A stretch of 64,000 nucleotides of DNA, taken from positions 34,135 to 98,134 of the forward strand of contig NZ_BAABBA010000016.1 in the NCBI RefSeq assembly GCF_039537705.1. Direction: 5' to 3'. How positions within the stretch are numbered: position 1 is the stretch's first letter; every line of letters begins with the position of its first letter. The notes beneath the pieces are model-generated. The model worked only from the letters and a program-made list of their open reading frames with translations. It did no database searches and had not been told where the DNA came from. The stretch is from Georgenia daeguensis (GTDB lineage Bacteria > Actinomycetota > Actinomycetes > Actinomycetales > Actinomycetaceae). This document shows, one piece after another, positions 42,635 to 51,464 of this stretch. The translations under genes and the position numbers were made by a program.

Positions 42635-43258
42635 ATGGCACCAGCGACGGAGCAGCGCCGCCACGTCCTCGAGCGCATCGCACGGGGCATCAGCGAACGG
42701 GCCGCAGGCACGACCTCCTTCCACGTGGCGATCGACGGGCCGGACGCGGCGGGGAAGACCACGTTCGCCCGCGACCTCGACGACGTCCTCTACCCGATGC
42801 TCCCCCACGGCGTGGAGCTGCGGCGGTTCAGCGCCGACGACCTGATCATCCCGCTCGAGCTCCGGCGCTCCGAGCAGGCGGCGGACCCCCGCTGGGTCTA
42901 CGAGAACGTCTACCCCCTGGACCGCATCCGGGAGATCACCATCGGCGACCCCGTGCACGAGAAGCCGGGGACGGTCGTGCTCGTCGACGGGATGAGCCTG
43001 CTGCGGCCCGAGCTCGAGGACCTCTGGCACCTGCGCATCTACCTCTCCGTGCCCGAGTCGGTCACGGTTCAGCGCGTCCTGGACCGGCTCAACCAGGAGG
43101 ACGACGAGCCCGAGGCGGTCAGGGCCCGCTACCAGGAGCGTTACCTGCCGGCGCTGCGGCTCTACCGCGAGATCGCGGACCCGGTGAGCCGCTCGGAGGT
43201 CGTCATCGACATGCGCGACCCCGACTCTCCGGTCGTCGTGCGCTGGGGCGGGTTGTAG
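42635..43258 (+). CDS. P-loop uridine kinase-like protein
   Basis: A 207-residue nucleoside-kinase-fold protein: Walker A IDGPDAAGKTTFARDL (about 31-46), substrate region FSADDLIIPLELRRSEQAAD, VVLVDGMSLLRPELEDLW and the lid VQRVLDRLNQEDDEPEAVRA. It is shorter than true uridine kinase and resembles actinobacterial uridine-kinase-like proteins. TACGAT at 42623-42628 is six bases before ATG 42635, so the message is probably leaderless. Confidence 0.85.
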   Translation: MAPATEQRRHVLERIARGISERAAGTTSFHVAIDGPDAAGKTTFARDLDDVLYPMLPHGVELRRFSADDLIIPLELRRSEQAADPRWVYENVYPLDRIREITIGDPVHEKPGTVVLVDGMSLLRPELEDLWHLRIYLSVPESVTVQRVLDRLNQEDDEPEAVRARYQERYLPALRLYREIADPVSRSEVVIDMRDPDSPVVVRWGGL

Positions 43259-43285
43259 GAGGGGCCCGTCCGGCCCGGGGCACAG

Positions 43286-43298
43286 GGGACAAAGTCCC
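43286..43298. promoter_or_regulatory. Dyad upstream of pntAA
   Basis: A perfect GGGAC-AAA-GTCCC dyad 34 bases before the pntAA start and just upstream of a TACGCT -10-like box (43321-43326). The half sites equal those of the DosR/DevR box but with a 3-base rather than 4-base spacer. The GTG start 43333 is six bases after the -10, so the transcript is probably leaderless. Confidence 0.35.
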
Positions 43299-43332
43299 AT
43301 ATGTCTGTCCCGCCGCGGCCTACGCTCGTGGG

Positions 43333-44595
43333 GTGAGCATCATCGCAGCGCCGCGAGAGCCTGCCCCGGAGACGCGCGTCGCCCTGGTCCCGGAGGTCGT
43401 GGGTGCGCTCGTGCGCGCCGGCCACCGGGTCCTGGTCGAGTCGGGCGCCGGTACCGGGGCCCACCACGACGACGACGCCTACGCCGACGCCGGCGCGGAG
43501 ATCGTCGCCGCGGTCGACCTCGCCGCCGTCGACGTCCTCGTCCACGTCACCCCCGTGCCCGCCGCCGCCCTGCGGCGGCTGCGTCCCGGGGCGGTGACCC
43601 TCGGGCTCGATGCGCCCCTGGACGACGCCGACCGGCTCGCCGCCGCCAACGCGGGCCGGGTCACGATGCTGGCCTTCGAGCGGCTGCCCCGGACCTCGCG
43701 CGCCCAGTCGATGGACGTGCTGTCCTCGCAGGCGCTCGCGGCCGGCTATCGCGCCGTCCTCGAGGCGGCGGTGCGCCTGCCCCGCTTCTTCCCGCTCGCG
43801 ATGACCGCGGCCGGCACCGTGCCGCCGGCGAACGTCGTCGTCCTCGGGGTCGGCGTGGCGGGGCTGCAGGCCATCGCCACCGCGAAGCGGCTCGGCGCGA
43901 AGGTCTCCGCCAACGACATCCGGCCCGACTCCGCCGAGGAGGTCCGCTCGGTCGGGGCGACGTTCATCGACGTCGGCCTCGACTCCGCCGAGGGCACCGG
44001 CACCGGCGGGTACGCGCGCGCCCTGGGCGCCACGGCCGCGGAGCGGCAGCAGGCCGCGCTCGCGCCGCACATCGCCGCCGCCGACGTCCTCATCACCACC
44101 GCCGCCGTGCCGGGGCGCCGGGCGCCGCAGCTGGTGACGGCGGACATGGTGGCCGCGATGCGGCCCGGCTCCGTCGTCGTCGACCTCGCCGCCGCCTCCG
44201 GCGGGAACGTCGAGGGCTCGATGCCCGGCATGGACGTCGCCGTGCCCAGCTCCCGCGGCGGCGGCACGATCACCGTCGTCGGCCTCGCCTCGGCCGCCTC
44301 CGACCTGCCCGCGGACGCCTCGCGCCTGTTCGCCAAGAACGTCGCCAACGTCGTCGCGCTCCTCACCGGCGACGACGGCGCCCTGGTGGTCCCGCTCGAG
44401 GACGACATCGTGGCCGGCATGGCGCTGACCCACGACGGCGTCACCCGTGACCGCGAGGGGCGTCCCGTCCCGGCCGCCGCGCCCGAGGAGGTCGTGCCCG
44501 AGGAGGGCGTGCCCGGCTCGGCCCCGCCCCGCTCCGCCCCACCAGGCTCCGCCGAGGAGCTGCCCACACCCAGCTACGCGGAGGGGCCCCGATGA
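43333..44595 (+). CDS. pntAA: Proton-translocating NAD(P) transhydrogenase, alpha1 subunit
   Basis: The NAD(H)-binding component (420 residues) of the membrane transhydrogenase that makes NADPH from NADH using the proton gradient. It shares the alanine dehydrogenase-like fold: ETRVALVPEVVGALVRAGHR, RAQSMDVLSSQALAAGYRAV, Rossmann motif VLGVGVAGLQAIATAKRLGA and ADVLITTAAVPGRRAPQLV. A Pro/Glu-rich tail follows. The stop overlaps the next gene by four bases. GTG start, apparently leaderless. Confidence 0.94.
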   Translation: MSIIAAPREPAPETRVALVPEVVGALVRAGHRVLVESGAGTGAHHDDDAYADAGAEIVAAVDLAAVDVLVHVTPVPAAALRRLRPGAVTLGLDAPLDDADRLAAANAGRVTMLAFERLPRTSRAQSMDVLSSQALAAGYRAVLEAAVRLPRFFPLAMTAAGTVPPANVVVLGVGVAGLQAIATAKRLGAKVSANDIRPDSAEEVRSVGATFIDVGLDSAEGTGTGGYARALGATAAERQQAALAPHIAAADVLITTAAVPGRRAPQLVTADMVAAMRPGSVVVDLAAASGGNVEGSMPGMDVAVPSSRGGGTITVVGLASAASDLPADASRLFAKNVANVVALLTGDDGALVVPLEDDIVAGMALTHDGVTRDREGRPVPAAAPEEVVPEEGVPGSAPPRSAPPGSAEELPTPSYAEGPR

Positions 44596-44909
44596 GCGGC
44601 CTGACTGTCCTGACGATCTTCGTGCTCGCCGCCTTCGTCGGCGTCGAGGTCGTCTCGAAGGTGTCGTCCACCCTGCACACGCCCCTGATGTCGGGCGCCA
44701 ACGCCATCCACGGCATCATCCTGGTCGGGGCCGTGACGGTGACCGCGCACGCCAGCTCGCCGGTGCTGCTGGTCCTCGGCGCGCTCGCGACCCTGCTGGC
44801 CACGGTGAACCTCGTCGGCGGGTTCGTGGTGACCGACCGGATGCTCGAGATGTTCTCCGGCCGCCCGCGGCAGCGCACCGAGGAGCCGGTGGGGAGCGAG
44901 CAGCGATGA
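44592..44909 (+). CDS. pntAB: NAD(P) transhydrogenase, alpha2 membrane subunit
   Basis: A 105-residue membrane protein with three to four helices: LTVLTIFVLAAFVGVEVVSK, SGANAIHGIILVGAVTV and LVGGFVVTDRMLEMF, all typical of the split alpha2 subunit. It forms part of the proton channel. ATGA overlaps on both sides couple its translation with pntAA and pntB. Confidence 0.94.
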   Translation: MSGLTVLTIFVLAAFVGVEVVSKVSSTLHTPLMSGANAIHGIILVGAVTVTAHASSPVLLVLGALATLLATVNLVGGFVVTDRMLEMFSGRPRQRTEEPVGSEQR

Positions 44910-46297
44910 ACCTCCTGCCCGCCTCCGTCACCGAGCTGGCCTACCTCGCGGCCGCCGTCTGCTTCATCCTCGCGCTCAAGGGGCTGTCCTCGCCGCGCGG
45001 CGCCCGCCGGGGCAACCTGCTCGGTGCCGCCGGGGCCGCGCTCGCCGTCGTCACCGTGCTCTTCTCCACCGACTTCGAGGGCGCCAACCTCGCCGTGGTG
45101 CTCGGCGCCGTCGGGCTCGGCTCCGTCGTGGCCGTGCCGGCCGCGCGCCGGGTGAAGATGACCGAGATGCCGCAGCTCGTCGCGATCTTCAACGGCGTCG
45201 GCGGCGGGGCCGCCGCGATCGTCGGGATCATGGAGCTCGCCGAGCTCGGCGGGCGGGACGTCGGTCTCGTCGTCGCCGGCGCGACCGCCTTCGCGATCTT
45301 CGTCGGCTCGACCTCGCTGCTCGGCTCGCTGCTCACCTACGGCAAGCTCCAGGGCACCATCACCTCCCGGCCCGTCGTGGTGCCCGGGGCCGGGCTGCTG
45401 ATGGTGGTCGCCCTCGGCGCGGGTCTCGGCGGCGCCGTCGCCGTCACGCTCACCGGCGACGTGTGGCTCGGTCTCATCCTGCTCGTCCTCGGGCTGGCGT
45501 TCGGCGCGCTCCTGGTGCTGCCCGTCGGCGGCGCGGACGTGCCGATCGTCATCTCGCTGCTCAACGCCTTCACCGGGCTCGCCGTGGCGGCCTCCGGCTG
45601 GGCGATGGGCTCCACGCTGCTGCTCGTGGCGGGCACCCTCGTGGGCGCCTCGGGCACGATCCTGACCCTCGCGATGGCGACGGCGATGGGCCGGTCCGTC
45701 GCCGGCATCCTCTTCGGCGCCCTCAAGGGCGGCTCCACCGCCGGGTCCACCGAGGTCTCGGACCGGCCAGTGCGCCGCGCGCAGGCCGAGGACGTCGCGA
45801 TCACCCTGGCCTACGCGAACCGCGTGGTCGTGGTGCCCGGGTACGGCCTGGCCGTCGCCCAGGCGCAGCACGTGGTGGCCGAGCTGGTCACCGCGCTGCG
45901 CAGGCGCGGCGTGGACGCGGTCTACGGCATCCACCCGGTGGCCGGCCGCATGCCGGGCCACATGAACGTGCTCCTCGCCGAGGCCAACGTGCCCTACGAG
46001 CTGCTGGTCGAGGCCGACGACGTCAACGCCGCCATGCCCTCGACCGACGTCGTGGTGGTGGTCGGCGCGAACGACGTGGTCAACCCCGCGGCGCGCACGG
46101 ACGCCTCCGCCCCCATCTACGGGATGCCGATCATCAACGCCGACCAGGCCGGGCAGACGATCTTCCTCAAGCGCTCGATGCGGCCCGGCTTCGCCGGCAT
46201 CGAGAACGAGCTGCTCTTCGCCGAGCGCACGCAGGTGCTGTTCGGGGACGCGAAGGAGTCCCTGACGAACGTCGTCTCCGCGCTCAAGGAGGTCTGA
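44906..46297 (+). CDS. pntB: NAD(P) transhydrogenase, beta subunit
   Basis: A 463-residue protein. The N-terminal half has eight to nine membrane helices with VKMTEMPQLVAIFNGVGGGAA and DVPIVISLLNAFTGLAVAASG, containing the proton path; the C-terminal domain binds NADP(H): VVVPGYGLAVAQAQHVVAEL, GRMPGHMNVLLAEANVPYE and VGANDVVNPAARTD. ATG 44906 overlaps the pntAB stop. Three-gene pnt operons are common in actinobacteria. Confidence 0.95.
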   Translation: MNLLPASVTELAYLAAAVCFILALKGLSSPRGARRGNLLGAAGAALAVVTVLFSTDFEGANLAVVLGAVGLGSVVAVPAARRVKMTEMPQLVAIFNGVGGGAAAIVGIMELAELGGRDVGLVVAGATAFAIFVGSTSLLGSLLTYGKLQGTITSRPVVVPGAGLLMVVALGAGLGGAVAVTLTGDVWLGLILLVLGLAFGALLVLPVGGADVPIVISLLNAFTGLAVAASGWAMGSTLLLVAGTLVGASGTILTLAMATAMGRSVAGILFGALKGGSTAGSTEVSDRPVRRAQAEDVAITLAYANRVVVVPGYGLAVAQAQHVVAELVTALRRRGVDAVYGIHPVAGRMPGHMNVLLAEANVPYELLVEADDVNAAMPSTDVVVVVGANDVVNPAARTDASAPIYGMPIINADQAGQTIFLKRSMRPGFAGIENELLFAERTQVLFGDAKESLTNVVSALKEV

Positions 46298-46577
46298 GCC
46301 CGCTCACGGGGCGCCTTCTTCGGCTGGAGGAGGCCCAAGCCGGGCGCACGGCTCACCCCGACCCGGCGTCGACACATGCACCACCGATCCCGGGCTCAGG
46401 TTCGTCTCCACGCAGCCAAGCCATCGCCGCGTTCGGCGACGGACGCACCGGCTGTACGTGGACGCACGCCAACACCGCACGCAAATTGGTCACGAAGTGT
46501 CCACAAGATCAGTTAAACAGTGCAAGGCTACGAAGAATGGCGACCGAAGAATCGGGGTGCCAATTGAAGGAGGAGAC

Positions 46578-47693
46578 GTGGAGTTCACGGAGCGGCTGAC
46601 AGCTCTCGCTAACAAGGTTGCCCAGCAGAAGGGACAGCTCGAGACGGAGGAGGCGACGAAGAATGCGTTCGTCATGCCGTTCATCTCGACGATCCTGGGG
46701 TACGACGTGTTCAACCCTCTGGAGGTCGTGCCCGAGTTCACTGCCGATGTGGGGGTGAAGAAGGGCGAAAAAATCGACTACGCGATCATGCACGAGAACA
46801 AGGTGCAGATGCTGGTCGAGTGCAAGCACGTCGGCGCTCCGCTGAAGCTCGAGCACGCCTCCCAGCTCTTCCGCTACTTCGCGGTGACAAACGCGCGCAT
46901 CGCCATCCTAACAAATGGTGAGGTGTACCAGTTCTACACGGACCTGGACGCTCCCAACCGGATGGACGCCAAGCCTTTCCTGGTGCTGGATCTGAGCGAC
47001 ATTGACGCCACGCTCATCCCGGAACTGCAGAAGCTCAGCAAGGACGTCTTCGACCTGGACTCCATCATCAGCGCGGCCGGGGAGTTGAAGTACATCGGGC
47101 AGCTGAAGCGCGCGATCGCCGGCCAGTTCAAGGAGCCCGACGTGGACTGGGTCAAGTTCTTCACGACGAAGGTGTACGAGGGTGCGTTCACCCAGAAGGT
47201 CCGTGAGCAGTTCACTCCACTGGTTCGCAAGGCCAGCCAACAGTTCCTCAACGAGCAGGTGAACAACCGGCTGACCACTGCACTTGGTGCTGGTGCCACG
47301 CCCATGCCCATCCAGTCCGCTGACGCTCCTGCCGAAGCAGTCCAGAGTGAAGAGGCTGTGGAGAAGGATCTTCGGGAGGCGAGCGACGGGGTGCTGACCA
47401 CGATCGAAGAGCTGGAGGCCTTCCAGATCATCCGCGCCATCGTGTGCAATCAGGTGAAGCCTCAGCGCGTGATCTACCGCGACGCGAAGTCTTACTGCGC
47501 CGTGCTCCTGGACGACAACAACCGCAGGTCGATCGCTCGCCTCCATTTCAACACCGGTCAGAAGTACATCGGCCTGTTCGACGCGGACAAGAAGGAGACG
47601 CGGCACCCTATCGACAGTCTCGAGGAGATCTTCAGCTTCAGTGACGAACTGCGCGCCACCGTCGACCGATTCGTAGGGGCGTCCGTCTTGTAG
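46578..47693 (+). CDS. Stand-alone type I restriction HsdR N-terminal-like nuclease
   Basis: A 371-residue protein whose first 190 residues are an HSDR_N domain: NAFVMPFISTILGYDVFNP, then PD-(D/E)xK-type residues Asp67, Glu81 and Lys83 in KIDYAI...MLVECK, and ARIAILTNGEVYQFYTDLD. No helicase, HsdM or HsdS follows. The C-terminal part is unlike HsdR. Start is GTG 46578 behind AAGGAGGAG. Codon use is visibly less GC-biased than neighbours and it borders mobile-element debris, so it is probably acquired defence or genome-maintenance DNA. The preceding 280-base gap carries no gene. Confidence 0.85.
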   Translation: MEFTERLTALANKVAQQKGQLETEEATKNAFVMPFISTILGYDVFNPLEVVPEFTADVGVKKGEKIDYAIMHENKVQMLVECKHVGAPLKLEHASQLFRYFAVTNARIAILTNGEVYQFYTDLDAPNRMDAKPFLVLDLSDIDATLIPELQKLSKDVFDLDSIISAAGELKYIGQLKRAIAGQFKEPDVDWVKFFTTKVYEGAFTQKVREQFTPLVRKASQQFLNEQVNNRLTTALGAGATPMPIQSADAPAEAVQSEEAVEKDLREASDGVLTTIEELEAFQIIRAIVCNQVKPQRVIYRDAKSYCAVLLDDNNRRSIARLHFNTGQKYIGLFDADKKETRHPIDSLEEIFSFSDELRATVDRFVGASVL

Positions 47694-47910
47694 ATCTCGC
47701 ACGTTCAGCCCTCGAGGGTCGATGCCCGCAGATGGGCCACGCCTCCGGGCGGTTGCCAGGGGGAGTCGTTCTACGTCCAGGCCGCGGGCGAGTGGTGCGG
47801 CACCTCGGCGCTAGGTGTGCAAGTTGTGGCCGTTTGCCGTCGGGACCGGCACCCCGATGGTCGGGTGCCGGTGAGTCGGCACATCCACACCGGGCGACGC
47901 TGTGCTGCGA

Positions 47911-48580
47911 CCCGATCTCCTGGTTGCAGCGGGCCAAGCTCATCTCCAACCCCTTAGCCTTCATGCTCGGAAGACCGGGCCTCGACAAGTCCACCCTCGT
48001 GCGCCGCATGGCGACCGGCCTGGCCGGCTACGGGTCATGCCCCTCGTCCTGGGGGACCTCAAGTCCGACTCGGCGACCTCATTCAGGCCCTGGGCGGGCC
48101 ATCACGCTGGGCTGCGGCCGCGGCCACCTCAACGTCCTGGACCCCGGCGAGGCGCTCGAGGCCGCACAGCGGCTGCGTGCGCAGCTGGATGTGAGAAGGA
48201 GGCCGCTCAGGTGCTCGCCGACGCCCACGTGCGCCGGCACACGATTGTCATCGCGCTGGACAAGAGATCCGCGCGGCCGCTGGAACGGCGGGGATCAGGG
48301 CCGGTACCAAGCCATCACCGAGAACTTCTAGGCCTCCCTTGTCGGCCTCGTCGACGGCGGCCGGCTGGGCGAGACCTTCGCCCGCCCCACGACCAACCCG
48401 ATGCGCCGCGACCGCCCGGTGGTCTACGACGTGTCCTCGATCGACGACACCGACATGGACCTGCAGACCGCGACGCTGCTCGCGTGCTGGTCGGCCGGGT
48501 TCGGCACCGTGAACGTGGCAACACCCTGGCCGGCGCCGGCCTCGAGCCGCGGCGGCACTACTCGTCGTCCCGGCCCACAC
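47911..48580 (+). pseudogene. Remnant of conjugative-element VirB4/TraC-like ATPase
   Basis: Pieces in alternating frames line up with one protein: LISNPLAFMLGRPGLDKSTL and VRRMATGLAGYG (a Walker-A-like block with D where G is usual), then MPLVLGDLKSDSATSF, then RGHLNVLDPGEALEAAQRLR, then VLADAHVRRHTIVIALD, then GRYQAITENF followed by a TAG stop near 48329, then GLVDGGRLGETFARPTT, RRDRPVVYDVSSIDDTDM and LACWSAGFGTVN, finally GLEPRRHY. At least four frameshifts, one stop and an internal deletion. These blocks belong to the ATP-binding protein of actinobacterial integrative conjugative elements. 47694-47910 shows nothing recognisable. Confidence 0.75.
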
Positions 48581-48627
48581 GTGCCCGCGTGGAACCGCTC
48601 CTCCATGCAGCATCATGTCTCCAAAAT

Positions 48628-48671
48628 CCCGTAATACGGGTATTGACGTGTATCCGGTATGACCGTACTGT
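48628..48671 (+). promoter_or_regulatory. Promoter and palindromes upstream of iclR-type gene
   Basis: TTGACG (48643-48648) and TACTGT (48666-48671) are separated by 17 bases, a good sigma-70-type promoter. Two overlapping palindromes, CCCGTAATACGGG (48628-48640) and AATACGGGTATT (48633-48644), run into the -35 box, suggesting autoregulation by the IclR protein encoded from 48712. Confidence 0.55.
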
Positions 48672-48711
48672 CCTGCCTCAAGTCGCTAACGTCTTTGGGA
48701 AGTGGTCGCTG

Positions 48712-49542
48712 ATGAGTTCTCGCCGAGGTTCCGCGCTCCGAGCGGTCGACTCAGTTGCCTCCCTGCAGGGTCGGCAGCCCACCAGGAGTGCTGGCGACAG
48801 CCTCAGCCGGATGCTCAGCGTCCTGGACCTGTTATCCGTGGATCACCCCACCTGCACAGCGGCCGAGGTGGGCGAAGCTCTGAACTGCTCGCGCACGACG
48901 AGTTACCGCTACCTCAAGACACTCACTGATGCCGGGCTCCTGGCTCCCCAGCCGGGAGGCAGGTTCAGTTTGGGTGCTCGGATCATCGAACTTGACCGGC
49001 AGATCCGCCTGAGCGATCCGCTACTCGTCAGCGCCGAACCAGAAATGCGGTCGCTCAGCGACGAGCTCGGCCTGAATGCGTTCATCTGCAGCTACTACAA
49101 AGATGCCGTCATCTGCATCGCCCAGGCAACGCCTCGGGGACCCTGGCGGACGAGTTGGGGGCGTGGCAGACCCATGCCACTGATGCAGGGTGCCGCCGGG
49201 AAGGTGATTCTTGCCCACCTCCCGACGAACACGCTCAAGAACCTTGCCCTTACTCGCCCTGACGACCTCCGGGCGGCCAGGCTGGGCCAGACCTGGGAGG
49301 AGTTCCGCGCGCACCTGCGTCAGATCCGCAGAGCCGGCTTCGCCCTCACCGTCGCCGAGGTTGATGAGGAGACCGCTGGGCTCGCAGCCCCCCTGTTCGA
49401 CGCCGACGGACGCATCCTCGGAAGCCTCACTCTCTCCATCCCGGTGAACCTGGTCGGGGATGGCGCCGACCTCTTGAAGTTCTCAGAACCGCTGATCCGC
49501 TCGGCCGAAGCCATCAACGACTCATTGGCCGACATCTCGTAA
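48712..49542 (+). CDS. IclR-family transcriptional regulator
   Basis: A 276-residue regulator: winged helix (about 30-95) with SRMLSVLDLLSVDHPTCTAA, SRTTSYRYLKTLTDAGLLA, and an IclR effector domain with NAFICSYYKDAVICIAQATP, PLMQGAAGKVILAHLP, RRAGFALTVAEVDEETAGLA and LGSLTLSIPVNLVG. It probably senses the substrate of the operon that follows 49 bases later in the same direction. Start ATG 48712, downstream of a clear promoter. Confidence 0.92.
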   Translation: MSSRRGSALRAVDSVASLQGRQPTRSAGDSLSRMLSVLDLLSVDHPTCTAAEVGEALNCSRTTSYRYLKTLTDAGLLAPQPGGRFSLGARIIELDRQIRLSDPLLVSAEPEMRSLSDELGLNAFICSYYKDAVICIAQATPRGPWRTSWGRGRPMPLMQGAAGKVILAHLPTNTLKNLALTRPDDLRAARLGQTWEEFRAHLRQIRRAGFALTVAEVDEETAGLAAPLFDADGRILGSLTLSIPVNLVGDGADLLKFSEPLIRSAEAINDSLADIS

Positions 49543-49591
49543 CGACCGCATTACCCTCCCCCTCCCTCCCGACGTACATAGGAGTACTTCC

Positions 49592-50953
49592 GTGGACCAA
49601 CTGCGCCCAGAAACCGGTAGTAAGACCGCTGACCGGTCCCAGATCCGACGCGTCACCGGCGCATCTGTGATCGGCACTGTCATGGAGTGGTACGACTTCT
49701 TCCTCTACGGCACGGCCGCCGCTCTCGTCTTCAACCGGTTGTTCTTCCCGGAGGCCGGAGCGCTTGGAGGCGTCCTTGCTTCCTTCGCCACACTCGGCGT
49801 CGGCTTCCTCGCGCGTCCACTCGGGGGGGTGATCTTCGGTCACCTTGGCGACCGGTTCGGCCGCAAGTTCACGCTCGTCACGACGCTGCTCATCATGGGC
49901 CTGTCCACCACCCTTATCGGTGTCTTGCCAACGGCGGCGGCGATCGGGGTCTGGGCACCGGTACTCCTCGTGTTCCTGCGCGTCGTTCAGGGCATTGCGG
50001 TCGGCGGCGAGTGGGGGTCCGCGGCCGCGATGATCGTCGAGTCTGCTCCGCCGCGGCGCCGCGGATACTTCGGCGGCTGGCTGCAGATCAGCGGAGGCGT
50101 AGGGACCCTGCTGAGCACGGGAGCCTTCTCCCTCGTGTCGCTTCTTCCCGACGACGAGTTCCTCGCATGGGGATGGCGCCTTCCCTTCCTCTTCAGCATT
50201 GTCCTCGCCGTCGCCGGCCTGATCATGCGCCGTACCCTGAAGGAGACCGAGGTCTTCCAGGCGGCGCGGGAGAGCGCCCACAAGAAGAGCAGCCCCGTCA
50301 TCGAAGTTTTCAAACGCCACCCGAAGGAACTGCTGATCGCGGCAGGGCTGCGCCTGCCCGAGAGCGTGACCTACTACATGGTCACGGTCTTCACACTCTT
50401 CTACACCGAGAGCATCCTCGGCATGGACCGTCAGGTCGCCCTGACCTCCACCCTCGTCGTGGTCTCGATCGCCATCGTGACCCTGCCGTTCTTCGGCCGT
50501 CTGTCCGATCGCGTCGGCCGACGGCCGCTCTACCTCGGTGGAGCCATCCTCTCGGTCTTCTTGCCCTTCATCTACTTCCCGATGGTGGAGACAACCTCAC
50601 CGTTCCTGGTCCTGCTGGCGTTCATCCTCATCATCAACACTGGCCGTGACCTTCAGTACGGCCCTCAGCCCGCCTATCTGGCAGAGCTCTTCGACGACGA
50701 CGTTCGCACGACCGGCGTCAACATCGCCGCGCAGCTCGGCGGCGTCATCGGGGGAGGCTTCGCGCCCTTCATCGCCACCGCCCTCTACGGCTGGGGTGGC
50801 CTGATGCCGGTGACCATCTACGTCGCCGCCGTCTGCGCGCTCGGCGCCATCGCCGCGTACTTCGCCCCGGAGACCGCGGGCCGACCGTTCGGCTCCACAT
50901 CTGAGCCGGCGCGTACGGGCGAAGCTCGCCGACTTGCCACCGAAGGTGCCTGA
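49592..50953 (+). CDS. MFS transporter, metabolite:H+ symporter (MHS) family
   Basis: A 453-residue, 12-helix transporter of the ShiA/KgtP/ProP group: VIGTVMEWYDFFLYGTAAAL, GGVIFGHLGDRFGRKFTLV, VVQGIAVGGEWGSAAAMIVE and LSDRVGRRPLYLGGA. Members import aromatic acids, dicarboxylates or betaines. GTG 49592 follows GGAG (49579-49582). Stands between the IclR gene and the catabolic genes, so it likely imports the pathway substrate. Confidence 0.93.
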   Translation: MDQLRPETGSKTADRSQIRRVTGASVIGTVMEWYDFFLYGTAAALVFNRLFFPEAGALGGVLASFATLGVGFLARPLGGVIFGHLGDRFGRKFTLVTTLLIMGLSTTLIGVLPTAAAIGVWAPVLLVFLRVVQGIAVGGEWGSAAAMIVESAPPRRRGYFGGWLQISGGVGTLLSTGAFSLVSLLPDDEFLAWGWRLPFLFSIVLAVAGLIMRRTLKETEVFQAARESAHKKSSPVIEVFKRHPKELLIAAGLRLPESVTYYMVTVFTLFYTESILGMDRQVALTSTLVVVSIAIVTLPFFGRLSDRVGRRPLYLGGAILSVFLPFIYFPMVETTSPFLVLLAFILIINTGRDLQYGPQPAYLAELFDDDVRTTGVNIAAQLGGVIGGGFAPFIATALYGWGGLMPVTIYVAAVCALGAIAAYFAPETAGRPFGSTSEPARTGEARRLATEGA

Positions 50954-50954
50954 G

Positions 50955-51464
50955 ATGCGGCACCTTCCCGACCCCGCCGCGCTCCACGCCAAGCTCGAGA
51001 TTGCTGACGTGCTGGCCAGGTACTGCCTACACCTCGACGAGTACGACATCGACGCGCTCAGTGACGTCTTCACCCCCGACTGCACCATGGACCAGGGACC
51101 AGGACGGGGCGGGCCCATCCTCGGACGCGACGAAGTGCTCCGCGGGATGAAGGAAAGGCAGGCCCTGTTCCGCCGCACCCAGCACATTCTCGGCCAGTCC
51201 CTTGTCGTCACATCTGACGACAGCGCCACGGCTCTGACGTACGTCACCGCCTGGCATCAAAGGTGGGACATGAGCACCGGCACCGCACGACTGCGGTACC
51301 GCGACGATCTCGTTCGGACCGAGAACGGGTGGCGAATTCACTACCGCCGATCCGAAGCGCTCGGCGTCGACGGATTCGACGAGGCGCAGTGGAACTGGGT
51401 TCCCCGCCGTAGCGCAGACCCCGAACTCTCAAATACGACCGCAAGCCACGAAGGACCCCGATGA
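50955..51464 (+). CDS. NTF2-like (SnoaL) protein, first of pair
   Basis: A 169-residue cone-fold protein: LEIADVLARYCLHLDEYDID, LSDVFTPDCTMDQGPG and RYRDDLVRTENGWRIHYR. SnoaL-like enzymes include small cyclases, isomerases, dehydratases and the small subunits of ring-hydroxylating dioxygenases. ATG 50955 lies two bases after the transporter stop. The stop overlaps the next gene by four bases, so the two NTF2-like proteins are coupled and may form a heteromer. Confidence 0.88.
   Translation: MRHLPDPAALHAKLEIADVLARYCLHLDEYDIDALSDVFTPDCTMDQGPGRGGPILGRDEVLRGMKERQALFRRTQHILGQSLVVTSDDSATALTYVTAWHQRWDMSTGTARLRYRDDLVRTENGWRIHYRRSEALGVDGFDEAQWNWVPRRSADPELSNTTASHEGPR

Noticed and set aside
43286..43298. 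True DosR box
   Set aside because: Spacer is three bases instead of four and flanking bases do not match; kept only as a DosR-like dyad.
47732..48331. Intact gene in the VirB4 remnant
   Set aside because: Family blocks jump between frames and a stop interrupts them; treated as pseudogene.
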